From Roseateles_E cavernae (GTDB lineage: Bacteria > Pseudomonadota > Gammaproteobacteria > Burkholderiales > Burkholderiaceae_C): a stretch of 64,000 nucleotides of DNA. Location: NCBI RefSeq assembly GCF_040187885.1, contig NZ_JBDPLH010000002.1, positions 682,001-746,000 on the forward strand. Direction: 5' to 3'. The notes below the pieces were generated by a model. It saw only the letters and a program-made list of their open reading frames with translations. It did not search any database and had not been told where the DNA came from. The position numbers and the translations under genes were made by a program. Of the stretch, positions 17,242 to 24,727 are shown piece by piece (positions within the stretch are counted from its first letter, which is position 1; every line of letters starts with the position of its first letter).

Positions 17242-19515
17242 ATGACATACCACCGTACCTTCAGCCCGAGCCTGATTGCGCTCGCGCTGGCCTCCGCGTT
17301 CCCCGTGGCTCAAGCGCAAAGCAGCGCACCTGCGGCCGAGTCCAAGAAGGACGCCACCCAGCTGGAGGCCGTGATCGTCACCGGCAGCCGCCGGGTCGAG
17401 AACCTGAAGGATGTGCCGATGTCGATCTCGGCGATGAAGGGCGAGGAGCTGGAGGCCTACAACGCCAGCGGGCAGGACATTCGTGCGTTGTCGGGACGCG
17501 TCCCTAGCTTGAACATCGAGTCCGACTACGGTCGCACCTTCCCGCGTTTCTACGTGCGCGGCTTGGGCAATATCGATTTCGACATGAATGCGTCCCAGCC
17601 CGTGGGGCTGGTCTATGACGACGTCGTTCAGGAGAGCATTGCGCTGAAGGGCTTCCCGGTCTTCGATATGGAGCAGGTCGAGTTGCTGCGCGGCCCGCAG
17701 GGTACTTTGTTCGGCCGCAATTCGCCGGCCGGCGTGATGAAGTTCGACTCCGCCAAGCCGGGCAAGCGCCTGGAGGGTTATGCCAATCTGAGCTACGGCC
17801 GCTGGAACGCGGTCAACGTCGAAGCCGCCGTCAACGTGCCGCTGAGCCAGGACTGGCAGATGCGCGCGGCCGGTCTCGTGCAGCGCCAGGACGACCGTGT
17901 GCACAACCCGCTGCCCGGTGCCACCTCTGACCTCGAGGGCTACACCGACAAGGCCATGCGTCTGCAGGCTGCCTACAAGAACGGCAGTTTCTCGGGCCTG
18001 TTCAAGGTTCAGGCGCGCGACTACAAGGGCTCGGCGACGACCTTCCGCGCCAACATCATGAAGCAGGGCACCAACGACCTGGTGGACGGCTTCGACTACA
18101 GCTATTACCCCACCGACGGCTACAACTCTCAGACGCTGAGCTCCAGCGAGGTCAGCGCGCGGCTGCGCTGGGACTTCGGCGGCATGTCGCTGTACTCGAT
18201 CACCGCCCATGACCGTGCCAAGTTCTACAGCCGAGGCGACGTCGACGGTGGCTTTGGCGCCTCCTTCGCGCCGCCCTCAGGCCCCGACTACGGCGGCCAG
18301 AAGGCGAACATTCCCTTCGACGCGCAGACCGCCGACGGCATCCCCTACCTGCGCCAGACCACGCAGGAGTTCCGGCTGCAATCCAATACCAGCGACCCGC
18401 TGCAGTGGATCGCCGGGCTCTACTATTTCAACGAGAAGCTGCAAGTGGACAGCTTCAACTTCGACACATTTGCCGCCGGTGACCCGCAGAACGGCTATGC
18501 GGTGCAGTACCAAGAGGCCAAGTCCTGGGCCGCATTCGGCAATCTGAACTATGCCGTGACGACCGACTTCAAGATTCGCGGCGGGCTGCGCTACACCGAT
18601 GACAAAAAAGACTTCGAGGCGTCCCGTACTCAGACCCCGTTTGGCGGTGCCAACGTCGGTCCGCTGACCACCCGTCCCAAGTCGACCAACTGGAGCTGGG
18701 ACCTGGGGGCCAACTACAACCTGGACAAGGCCACCAGCCTGTTTGCCCGGGCCGCGACCGGCTATCGCGCGCCGTCCATTCAGGGCCGCGTGCTGTTTGG
18801 AGATACGCTTTCTCAGGCCAAGTCTGAAAGAGTGCTGTCCGTCGAAGCCGGTTTCAAGACGGACCTGCTGGACAACACCGCCCGCCTCAGCGGCACCGTG
18901 TTCAAGTACCGCATGAAGGACATGCAGCTGACCGCCAGCAGCGGCCAAGTCAACCAGAATGTGCTGCTGAACGTCGCCAAGGCCGAAGGCCAGGGCTTCG
19001 AGCTGGATGCCCAGGCGATCATCGCTCGCAACTGGCGCACGACGCTGGGCTTCTCATACAACGACACCAAGATCAAGGACGCTGACCTCTTCACACAAAC
19101 CTGCGGCGCACCATGCACCTTGCTTGATCCGATCAAGGCTGGCACCAATCCGAGCGACAAGATCGTCTCCATCAATGGCAACCCGCTGCCGCGCGCGCCC
19201 AAGGTCGTCTGGAACTGGACACTGAAGTACAGCACCGAACTTGGTGCCGGCGAGCTGTCTGTGCTGACCGACTGGGCCTACAAGGACAAGTACAACATGT
19301 TTGCCTACGAGGCGGTCGAGTACCGCGCCAAGGCGGCACTGGAAGGCGGCTTGCGTGTGGGCTACGGCTGGAACAATGGCAAGTACGAGATTGCCGCCTA
19401 CTCGCGCAACATCACCAACCATATCCAGACCGTGGCCGCCATCGCGTTCAACAACCTGACCGGCATCGTGAACGAGCCGCGCAGCTACGGCCTGCAGTTC
19501 AAGGCCACCTACTGA
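17242..19515 (+). CDS. TonB-dependent outer-membrane receptor
   Basis: A 757-residue receptor. Signal peptide about residues 1-26 (ends VAQAQ). A plug domain follows with LEAVIVTGSRRVENLKDVPMS (TonB-box / plug start, about 43-63), GRTFPRFYVRGLGNIDFDMN and MEQVELLRGPQGTLFGRNSP, then a 22-strand barrel region ending in an aromatic C-terminus (QFKATY). The plug sequence style is that of the 'iron complex outer membrane receptor' group common in sphingomonads and Burkholderiales, which also take up plant aromatics and oligosaccharides. The LacI-type operator upstream argues for sugar or nucleoside-type control rather than Fur. No partner transporter is adjacent, so the ligand is unknown. Confidence 0.9.
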   Translation: MTYHRTFSPSLIALALASAFPVAQAQSSAPAAESKKDATQLEAVIVTGSRRVENLKDVPMSISAMKGEELEAYNASGQDIRALSGRVPSLNIESDYGRTFPRFYVRGLGNIDFDMNASQPVGLVYDDVVQESIALKGFPVFDMEQVELLRGPQGTLFGRNSPAGVMKFDSAKPGKRLEGYANLSYGRWNAVNVEAAVNVPLSQDWQMRAAGLVQRQDDRVHNPLPGATSDLEGYTDKAMRLQAAYKNGSFSGLFKVQARDYKGSATTFRANIMKQGTNDLVDGFDYSYYPTDGYNSQTLSSSEVSARLRWDFGGMSLYSITAHDRAKFYSRGDVDGGFGASFAPPSGPDYGGQKANIPFDAQTADGIPYLRQTTQEFRLQSNTSDPLQWIAGLYYFNEKLQVDSFNFDTFAAGDPQNGYAVQYQEAKSWAAFGNLNYAVTTDFKIRGGLRYTDDKKDFEASRTQTPFGGANVGPLTTRPKSTNWSWDLGANYNLDKATSLFARAATGYRAPSIQGRVLFGDTLSQAKSERVLSVEAGFKTDLLDNTARLSGTVFKYRMKDMQLTASSGQVNQNVLLNVAKAEGQGFELDAQAIIARNWRTTLGFSYNDTKIKDADLFTQTCGAPCTLLDPIKAGTNPSDKIVSINGNPLPRAPKVVWNWTLKYSTELGAGELSVLTDWAYKDKYNMFAYEAVEYRAKAALEGGLRVGYGWNNGKYEIAAYSRNITNHIQTVAAIAFNNLTGIVNEPRSYGLQFKATY

Positions 19516-19543
19516 GCCTGGGCACAGCGGCTGCGCGCGGTCT

Positions 19544-20455
19544 TCAGAACCAGTCGCGCAGCTGCTCCACATAGTCGGGCGGCAGGATGTGGCCGCCGGC
19601 AAAGCGCAGATGCTTCTTGCCCGGGCCGCCCAGGGCCGCGAAGAAGCTCAGGTAGGCGCTGCTGTCGGTGTACTCATCCTTGTCGGCGCTGAGCAGCCAG
19701 ACCCGTTTGTCGGCCAGGCCGGGCAGCAGATTCTTGACCGCCACGGCGGCCAGCTTGTCGTCCAGCAGGATGGGCGCGATGGCGGCGACATCGCCGACCC
19801 GCGCGTCCACCCCGGCCAGAAGCAGCGCGTTCTGTCCGCCCATGCTGTAGCCGGTGGCCTTGATGTGGCGCGCATCGATCTGCGGCAGACGGGTGACCCA
19901 GTCCAGCAGCAGCCGGTGATCGCGCACCGTGTCCACCAGCATGGCCTCATAGGGTTCGCGCCCGCCCCAGAGGTGCAGATCGTCCATCAGCTGTTCGATA
20001 TCGACCTTGGGGTTCTTGCGTTCGCCATGGCGGCGGGCGTCGATGGCGATCACCGCATGGCCGCGCTGCAGGGCCAGCTCGGTGAGCTTGTGGGTGTGCT
20101 CCAGGGTCTTGCCGCCCTTGTACTCGGCCTGCCACCAGCGCCAATGGCTGCGTCCCATGCCATGCATCGCGATCAGCAGCGGGAAGGGGGCGCTGGCCGT
20201 GGTCGGATCGCTGGGGTAGCTGATGCGGCCGTTGACGATACTGCCGTCAAAGCTGGTGAAGCTGAAGTCCTGGGCCAGCGCCTTGATCGGCGCCAGCTTC
20301 AGGGCCAGGTCTTGCGGCGGGCTGTAGGCATAGCGGGCCTGGAGCTCGGCCGCGCTGATCTGGTAGGGCTTGAGCCCGAAGAGGCTCCACCACAGCGCGG
20401 CGATCAGCGCGATTCCACCGAGCAGTCCCATGGCGATCCTTGTGCGTCGTTTCAT
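19544..20455 (-). CDS. Membrane-anchored alpha/beta hydrolase
   Basis: A 303-residue protein with one N-terminal membrane segment (about residues 9-27) and an exported alpha/beta-hydrolase domain. The nucleophile elbow GYSMGG carries the catalytic Ser; the acid is probably Asp in SADKDEY and the base His in GGHILP near the C-terminus. The oxyanion region is LIAMHGMGRS. I chose ATG 20455, preceded by AAGG at suitable spacing, rather than ATG 20479. Family members are carboxylesterases or dienelactone-hydrolase-like enzymes; the substrate is unknown. Confidence 0.8.
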   Translation of the reverse strand: MKRRTRIAMGLLGGIALIAALWWSLFGLKPYQISAAELQARYAYSPPQDLALKLAPIKALAQDFSFTSFDGSIVNGRISYPSDPTTASAPFPLLIAMHGMGRSHWRWWQAEYKGGKTLEHTHKLTELALQRGHAVIAIDARRHGERKNPKVDIEQLMDDLHLWGGREPYEAMLVDTVRDHRLLLDWVTRLPQIDARHIKATGYSMGGQNALLLAGVDARVGDVAAIAPILLDDKLAAVAVKNLLPGLADKRVWLLSADKDEYTDSSAYLSFFAALGGPGKKHLRFAGGHILPPDYVEQLRDWF

Positions 20456-20608
20456 ATGCGGCCTTGTTGGCATCAGCATAGAAAGCGGGCCGTGAAGGCG
20501 GCGTGAGCGGGGCTGCGAGCAATTTGCTACAACTCTTGCGACTTGAGCCGGTGCTCTTTGGCACGGCCTCCGCTAAGGTGGCGGCCTTTTGCACGCAATC
20601 CTTCCCCC

Positions 20609-21109
20609 ATGAGCGAATCTGCCTCCCAATCCGGCGTCGCGCTGCCGTCCGAGGGCTGGCGCCTGGTGGACCGCGAGGCGCCACCGGGCGATGCCGGCGA
20701 CACCGTGCCCGAACCCACCGCGCCGTCGGAACTGCCGCGCCCGGCCGGGCTCGTGAGGCTTTCTGCTCCCAACCTGCCGCTCAAGCTCAACGGCCGGCTG
20801 ACCGCCTACAGCGTGCGCAAGGTCCGGCACCGCTGGCTCAGCTCGCTGGCCCCCTGGCGTGACCGCCGCCTGGGCGACGCCTGCGGCCTCTGGCTGGCGC
20901 CCTGCAATGTGGTCCATACCCTGGGCCTGTGGCATGCGGTCGACGTGGTGTTCCTGAAGGCCGACGGCACCATCGCCCGGGTTGCCAAGCGGGTGCCGCC
21001 CTGGCGTTTCGTCAGCTGCAGCCGGGCCAGCTCGGCGCTGCGCCTGCGCGCCGGCATGGTCAAGCTGCTGCGGCTCAAGCCCGGCATGGCGCTGGACCTG
21101 ACGACCTGA
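20609..21109 (+). CDS. DUF192 family protein
   Basis: A 166-residue protein whose C-terminal half (about 85-166) matches DUF192: GLWLAPCNVVHTLGLWHAVD followed by VVFLKADGTI and the RAGMVKLLRLKPGMAL ending. The N-terminal 50 residues are Pro/Ala-rich and not conserved, with no signal peptide, unlike many exported DUF192 proteins. Its function is unknown. No ribosome site is apparent ahead of ATG 20609. Confidence 0.72.
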   Translation: MSESASQSGVALPSEGWRLVDREAPPGDAGDTVPEPTAPSELPRPAGLVRLSAPNLPLKLNGRLTAYSVRKVRHRWLSSLAPWRDRRLGDACGLWLAPCNVVHTLGLWHAVDVVFLKADGTIARVAKRVPPWRFVSCSRASSALRLRAGMVKLLRLKPGMALDLTT

Positions 21110-21163
21110 ATTCTGTCCGGGCGACCCACCCGTCCCCAGGGCGGGCGGGCCGACCGGCTCGCC

Positions 21164-23176
21164 TCAGCTCATGCCCTGGTGGCGCAGCAGTGCGTCGATC
21201 TTGGGCTCGCGGCCGCGGAAGGCCTTGAAGCTGTCCATCGCGTCGCGGGCGCCGCCGGCTTCCAGGATGCTCTGCAGGAAGCGTTCGCCGGTGGCCGGGT
21301 TGAACACGCCTTCTTCCTCGAAGGCGCTCCAGGCGTCGGCGCTCAGCAGTTCGGCCCATTTGTAGCTGTAGTAGCCGGCCGAATAGCCACCCGCAAAGAT
21401 GTGCGAGAAGCTGTGCTGGAAGCGGTTGAAGGGCGGCGGCGGCAGCACCGCCACCTCGGCACGCACCTCGTCGAGCAGGCTCTGGATGCCGGCTTCGCTG
21501 CCCACCTCGGCATGCATGCGCATATCGAACAGCGAGAACTCGATCTGGCGCAGGGTCTGCAGCCCGCTCTGGAAGTTCTTCGCGGCCGTCATCTTGTCGA
21601 ACAGCGCGCGCGGCAGCGGCGCGCCGGTGTCGACATGCTGAGTCAGCTGCTGCAGCACCTCCCATTCCCAGCAGAAGTTCTCCATGAACTGGCTGGGCAG
21701 CTCCACCGCATCCCACTCGACGCCGGAGATGCCCGACACGCCCAGCTCGTTCACCTGGGTCAGCAGATGGTGCAGGCCGTGACCGAACTCGTGGAACAGG
21801 GTCGTGACATCGTCATGCGTCAGCAGGGCCGGCTTGTCACCGACCGGCGAGGCGAAGTTGCAGACCATCTGTGCCACCGGTGTCTGCTGCACGCCCTCGG
21901 GCCGCGCCCAGCGGCTGCGCACCTCGTCCATCCAGGCGCCGGGGCGCTTGCCAGGGCGGGCGTAGAGATCCAGGTAGAACTGGCCGACCAGTTCACCCTG
22001 GCGGTCCAGGCGATAGAACTTGACGGTGTCGTGCCAGACCTCGGCGGCCTGCTCGACGATCTTCACATTGAACAGGCGCTCGATGATGTCGAACAGGCCC
22101 TGCAGCACGCGCGGCAGCGTGAAGTACTGCTTGACCTCCTGGTCGCTGAAGGCATAGCGGGCCTCCTTCAGGCGCTCGGAGACGAAGGCCGTGTCCCAGG
22201 CCTGCATCTCGGCCAGGGCCAGGTCTTGCGCGGCGAAGGCGCGCAGCTCGGCCAGGTCCTTCTCGGCGAAGGGGCGGGCACGGCCCGCCAGGTCGCGCAG
22301 GAAGTCCAGCACCTGGGCCGGCGAGCTGGCCATCTTGGCCACCAGCGAGGCCTCGGCGAAGTTCCGGAAGCCCAGCAGCTGCGCCTCTTCCTGGCGCAGC
22401 ATCAGCAGTTCCTGCATCAGTGCGCTGTTGTCGAGCTCGGCAGGTCCGAACTCGCTGGCGCGCGTCACGTAGGCACGGTAGAGCTTCTCGCGCAGCGCGC
22501 GGTCGGTGCCGTACTGCATCACCGGCATATAGACCGGGAAATGCAGGGTCAGCTTGTGGCCGTCCTTGCCCTCGGCGGCAGCGGCATCGCGGGCGGCCGT
22601 GACCACATCCGGCGGCACCCCGGCCAGCTCCTCGGCGCTGGCGTAGTAGGCAAAGCCGTCGGTCGCGTCCATCACATGCTCGGAGAATTTCTGCGCGAGT
22701 TCGGCGCTGCGCTCCTGGATCGCGGCGAAGCGCTCTTTGGCGGCGCCCTGCAGCTCGGCGCCGGACAGCACGAAGTCGCGGATCCAGTGCTTCAGCGCCT
22801 GCTGGCGGGCCGGGTTCAGGCCGGCCGCCGTGGCCTTGATGGCCTTGTACTTGGCATAGAGCTTTTCATCGGCACCCAGGCCGGTGTAGAACTCGGTGAC
22901 GGGCGGCAGCATCGCGTTATAGGCCTCGCGCAGCTCGGGCGTGTTGGCGACGGCGTTGAGGTGGCCGACGGCGCCCCAGGCATGGCCCAGGCGCTCGGTC
23001 GCGACGCTGAGGATGCGGGCCAGCGTGTCGTAGTCGGCCGGTGTGTCCTCGGCCGTGGCCGTGTTCAGCGCCGCCTGGGCCTGGGCCAGCAATTCGGCGA
23101 TGGCCGGCTGGATGTGCTCGGGTTTGATGCTGGCGAAGGCCGGCAGCGGGGCGGTGGAGAGCAGCGGATTCGTCAT
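21164..23176 (-). CDS. prlC: Oligopeptidase A (M3 metallopeptidase)
   Basis: A 670-residue cytosolic zinc endopeptidase that degrades short peptides, including cleaved signal peptides. The zinc site HEFGH (in TLFHEFGHGLHHLL) and the downstream Glu of VEWDAVELPSQFMENF are present. The mainly helical N-terminal half is of standard length. The start ATG 23176 gives MTNPLLSTAPLPAFASIKPE, the usual start of this protein. It lies 4 bases downstream of folD in the same direction, a common pairing in Burkholderiales. Confidence 0.93.
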   Translation of the reverse strand: MTNPLLSTAPLPAFASIKPEHIQPAIAELLAQAQAALNTATAEDTPADYDTLARILSVATERLGHAWGAVGHLNAVANTPELREAYNAMLPPVTEFYTGLGADEKLYAKYKAIKATAAGLNPARQQALKHWIRDFVLSGAELQGAAKERFAAIQERSAELAQKFSEHVMDATDGFAYYASAEELAGVPPDVVTAARDAAAAEGKDGHKLTLHFPVYMPVMQYGTDRALREKLYRAYVTRASEFGPAELDNSALMQELLMLRQEEAQLLGFRNFAEASLVAKMASSPAQVLDFLRDLAGRARPFAEKDLAELRAFAAQDLALAEMQAWDTAFVSERLKEARYAFSDQEVKQYFTLPRVLQGLFDIIERLFNVKIVEQAAEVWHDTVKFYRLDRQGELVGQFYLDLYARPGKRPGAWMDEVRSRWARPEGVQQTPVAQMVCNFASPVGDKPALLTHDDVTTLFHEFGHGLHHLLTQVNELGVSGISGVEWDAVELPSQFMENFCWEWEVLQQLTQHVDTGAPLPRALFDKMTAAKNFQSGLQTLRQIEFSLFDMRMHAEVGSEAGIQSLLDEVRAEVAVLPPPPFNRFQHSFSHIFAGGYSAGYYSYKWAELLSADAWSAFEEEGVFNPATGERFLQSILEAGGARDAMDSFKAFRGREPKIDALLRHQGMS

Positions 23177-23180
23177 GGCT

Positions 23181-24041
23181 TCAGGCCTTGTTGGCGGCGA
23201 CACGTTCGGCCGACTCTAGCGTGTTGACCAGCAGCATCGTGATGGTCATGGGCCCGACCCCGCCGGGCACCGGGGTGATCCAGCCGGCCACTTCCTTGAC
23301 GCTGGCGAAATCGACATCGCCGCAGAGCTTGCCTTCGTCGTTGCGGTTCATGCCCACATCGATCACGATGGCGCCGGGCTTGACCATGTCGGCGGTCAAG
23401 ACATTGCGCTTGCCGACCGCGGCGACGACCACATCGGCCTGGCGGGTGAAGGCGCCGATGTCCGGCGTGCCGCTGTGGCAGACGGTGACGGTGGCATTGG
23501 CCTGCAGCAGCAACAGGGCCATCGGCTTGCCGACGGTGTTGCTGCGCCCGATCACGACCGCATGCTTGCCCTTCAGCGACACGCCGGTGCTCTCGATCAG
23601 CTTCATGCAGCCGTAGGGCGTGCAGGGGCGAAAGCCCGGCAGGCCGGTGAGGGTTTCGCCGGCCGACAGCACCGAGTAACCGTCCACGTCCTTGGCGGAG
23701 GAGATCGCTTCGATGACCTTGTGCGGGTCGATGTGCTTGGGCAGCGGCATCTGCACCAGGATGCCGTGGATGCTGGGGTCATTGTTGAGCGCTTCGACGC
23801 GGGCCAGCAGCTCGGCCTCGCTCAGCGTGGCCTCGTACTTCTCGAGCACCGAGTGCAGGCCGTACTCCTCGCAGGCCTTGACCTTGTTGCGCACATAGAC
23901 GGCGCTGGCCGGGTCTTCCCCGACCAGTATCACAGCCAGGCCGGGCTTCAGCCCTTGAGCCGTCAGCGCGGCCGCGCGTTGCGCCACCTCGGCGCGGATT
24001 TGCTTGGACAGGGCGTTGCCGTCGATCAGTTGTGCGGTCAT
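23181..24041 (-). CDS. folD: Bifunctional methylenetetrahydrofolate dehydrogenase / cyclohydrolase FolD
   Basis: A 286-residue cytosolic enzyme interconverting 5,10-methylene-, methenyl- and 10-formyl-tetrahydrofolate with NADP. Conserved elements are YVRNKVKACEEYG (catalytic Lys), ILVQMPLPKHID, DVDGY, the NADP-binding GRSNTVGKP and the C-terminal TPVPGGVGPMT. Length is normal. It is followed directly by prlC and preceded by a hairpin after the response-regulator gene. Confidence 0.96.
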   Translation of the reverse strand: MTAQLIDGNALSKQIRAEVAQRAAALTAQGLKPGLAVILVGEDPASAVYVRNKVKACEEYGLHSVLEKYEATLSEAELLARVEALNNDPSIHGILVQMPLPKHIDPHKVIEAISSAKDVDGYSVLSAGETLTGLPGFRPCTPYGCMKLIESTGVSLKGKHAVVIGRSNTVGKPMALLLLQANATVTVCHSGTPDIGAFTRQADVVVAAVGKRNVLTADMVKPGAIVIDVGMNRNDEGKLCGDVDFASVKEVAGWITPVPGGVGPMTITMLLVNTLESAERVAANKA

Positions 24042-24062
24042 GTTTGTGCTTCCGGAAATGCA

Positions 24063-24087
24063 ACGAGGCCGCATTCAGCGGCCTCGT
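24063..24087 (-). terminator. Hairpin after the response-regulator gene (probable terminator)
   Basis: A 10-base perfect stem (ACGAGGCCGC / GCGGCCTCGT) with a 5-base loop lies between the response-regulator stop and the folD start. The following T-run on the minus strand is weak (TTGCATTT), so termination may be partial. Confidence 0.55.
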
Positions 24088-24103
24088 CAGTGGTCATTCG
24101 AAT

Positions 24104-24727
24104 TCAGGCCTTGGCCGGCGCGCCGAGCGCAATCTTCAGCAGATCGGCCACCGTGTTGGCGTTGAGCTTTTCCATGATGTTGGCGCGGTGCGCCTCCACC
24201 GTCTTGATGCTGATGCCCAGGTCGTCGGCGATCTGCTTGTTCAGGCGGCCGGCGACGATGCGCTCCAGCACCTGGGCTTCGCGCGTCGTCAGGCGCGACA
24301 GCAGGGCGTCGCGGCTGGCGGCTTCCTGATGGGTCGAGAAGGCGTTGCGGGCCTGGTCCAGCATGCGCTCGACCAGGGCCAGCAGCTCGTCTTCCTTGAA
24401 GGGTTTCTCGATGAAGTCCATCGCGCCCTTCTTCATCGTCTGCACCGCCATCGGCACATCGCCGTGGCCGGTGATGAAGACCACCGGCAGCGGGCTGCGG
24501 CGCTCCAGCAGGCGGTCCTGCAACTCCAGACCGCTCATGCCTTCCATGCGGATGTCGGCGATCAGACAGGCCACTTCGCGCGGGTCGTAGCGGCTCAGGA
24601 AACTCTCGGCGGAGTCAAAGCACTTGACGCGGTAGTCCTTGCCTTCCAGCAGCCATTGCAGGGAATCCCGCACGGCCTCGTCATCGTCAACAACGTAGAC
24701 GTTACCCTTCTTCGGAATCAGACTCAT
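24104..24727 (-). CDS. NarL/FixJ-type response regulator
   Basis: A 207-residue two-component regulator. Receiver domain residues 8-125: acidic pocket VVDDDE, phosphoacceptor D58 (LIADIRM), Thr in FITGHGD and Lys in FIEKPF. The linker is short, followed by a LuxR-type helix-turn-helix (about 145-200; LTTREAQVLERIVAGRLNKQ, then IADDLGISIKTVEAHR). The start overlaps the kinase stop (ATGA), so the two are coupled. Domain order and sequence are closest to FixJ/TodT/TtrR-type activators. Its position divergent to aceE suggests pyruvate dehydrogenase as a target (inference). Confidence 0.92.
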   Translation of the reverse strand: MSLIPKKGNVYVVDDDEAVRDSLQWLLEGKDYRVKCFDSAESFLSRYDPREVACLIADIRMEGMSGLELQDRLLERRSPLPVVFITGHGDVPMAVQTMKKGAMDFIEKPFKEDELLALVERMLDQARNAFSTHQEAASRDALLSRLTTREAQVLERIVAGRLNKQIADDLGISIKTVEAHRANIMEKLNANTVADLLKIALGAPAKA

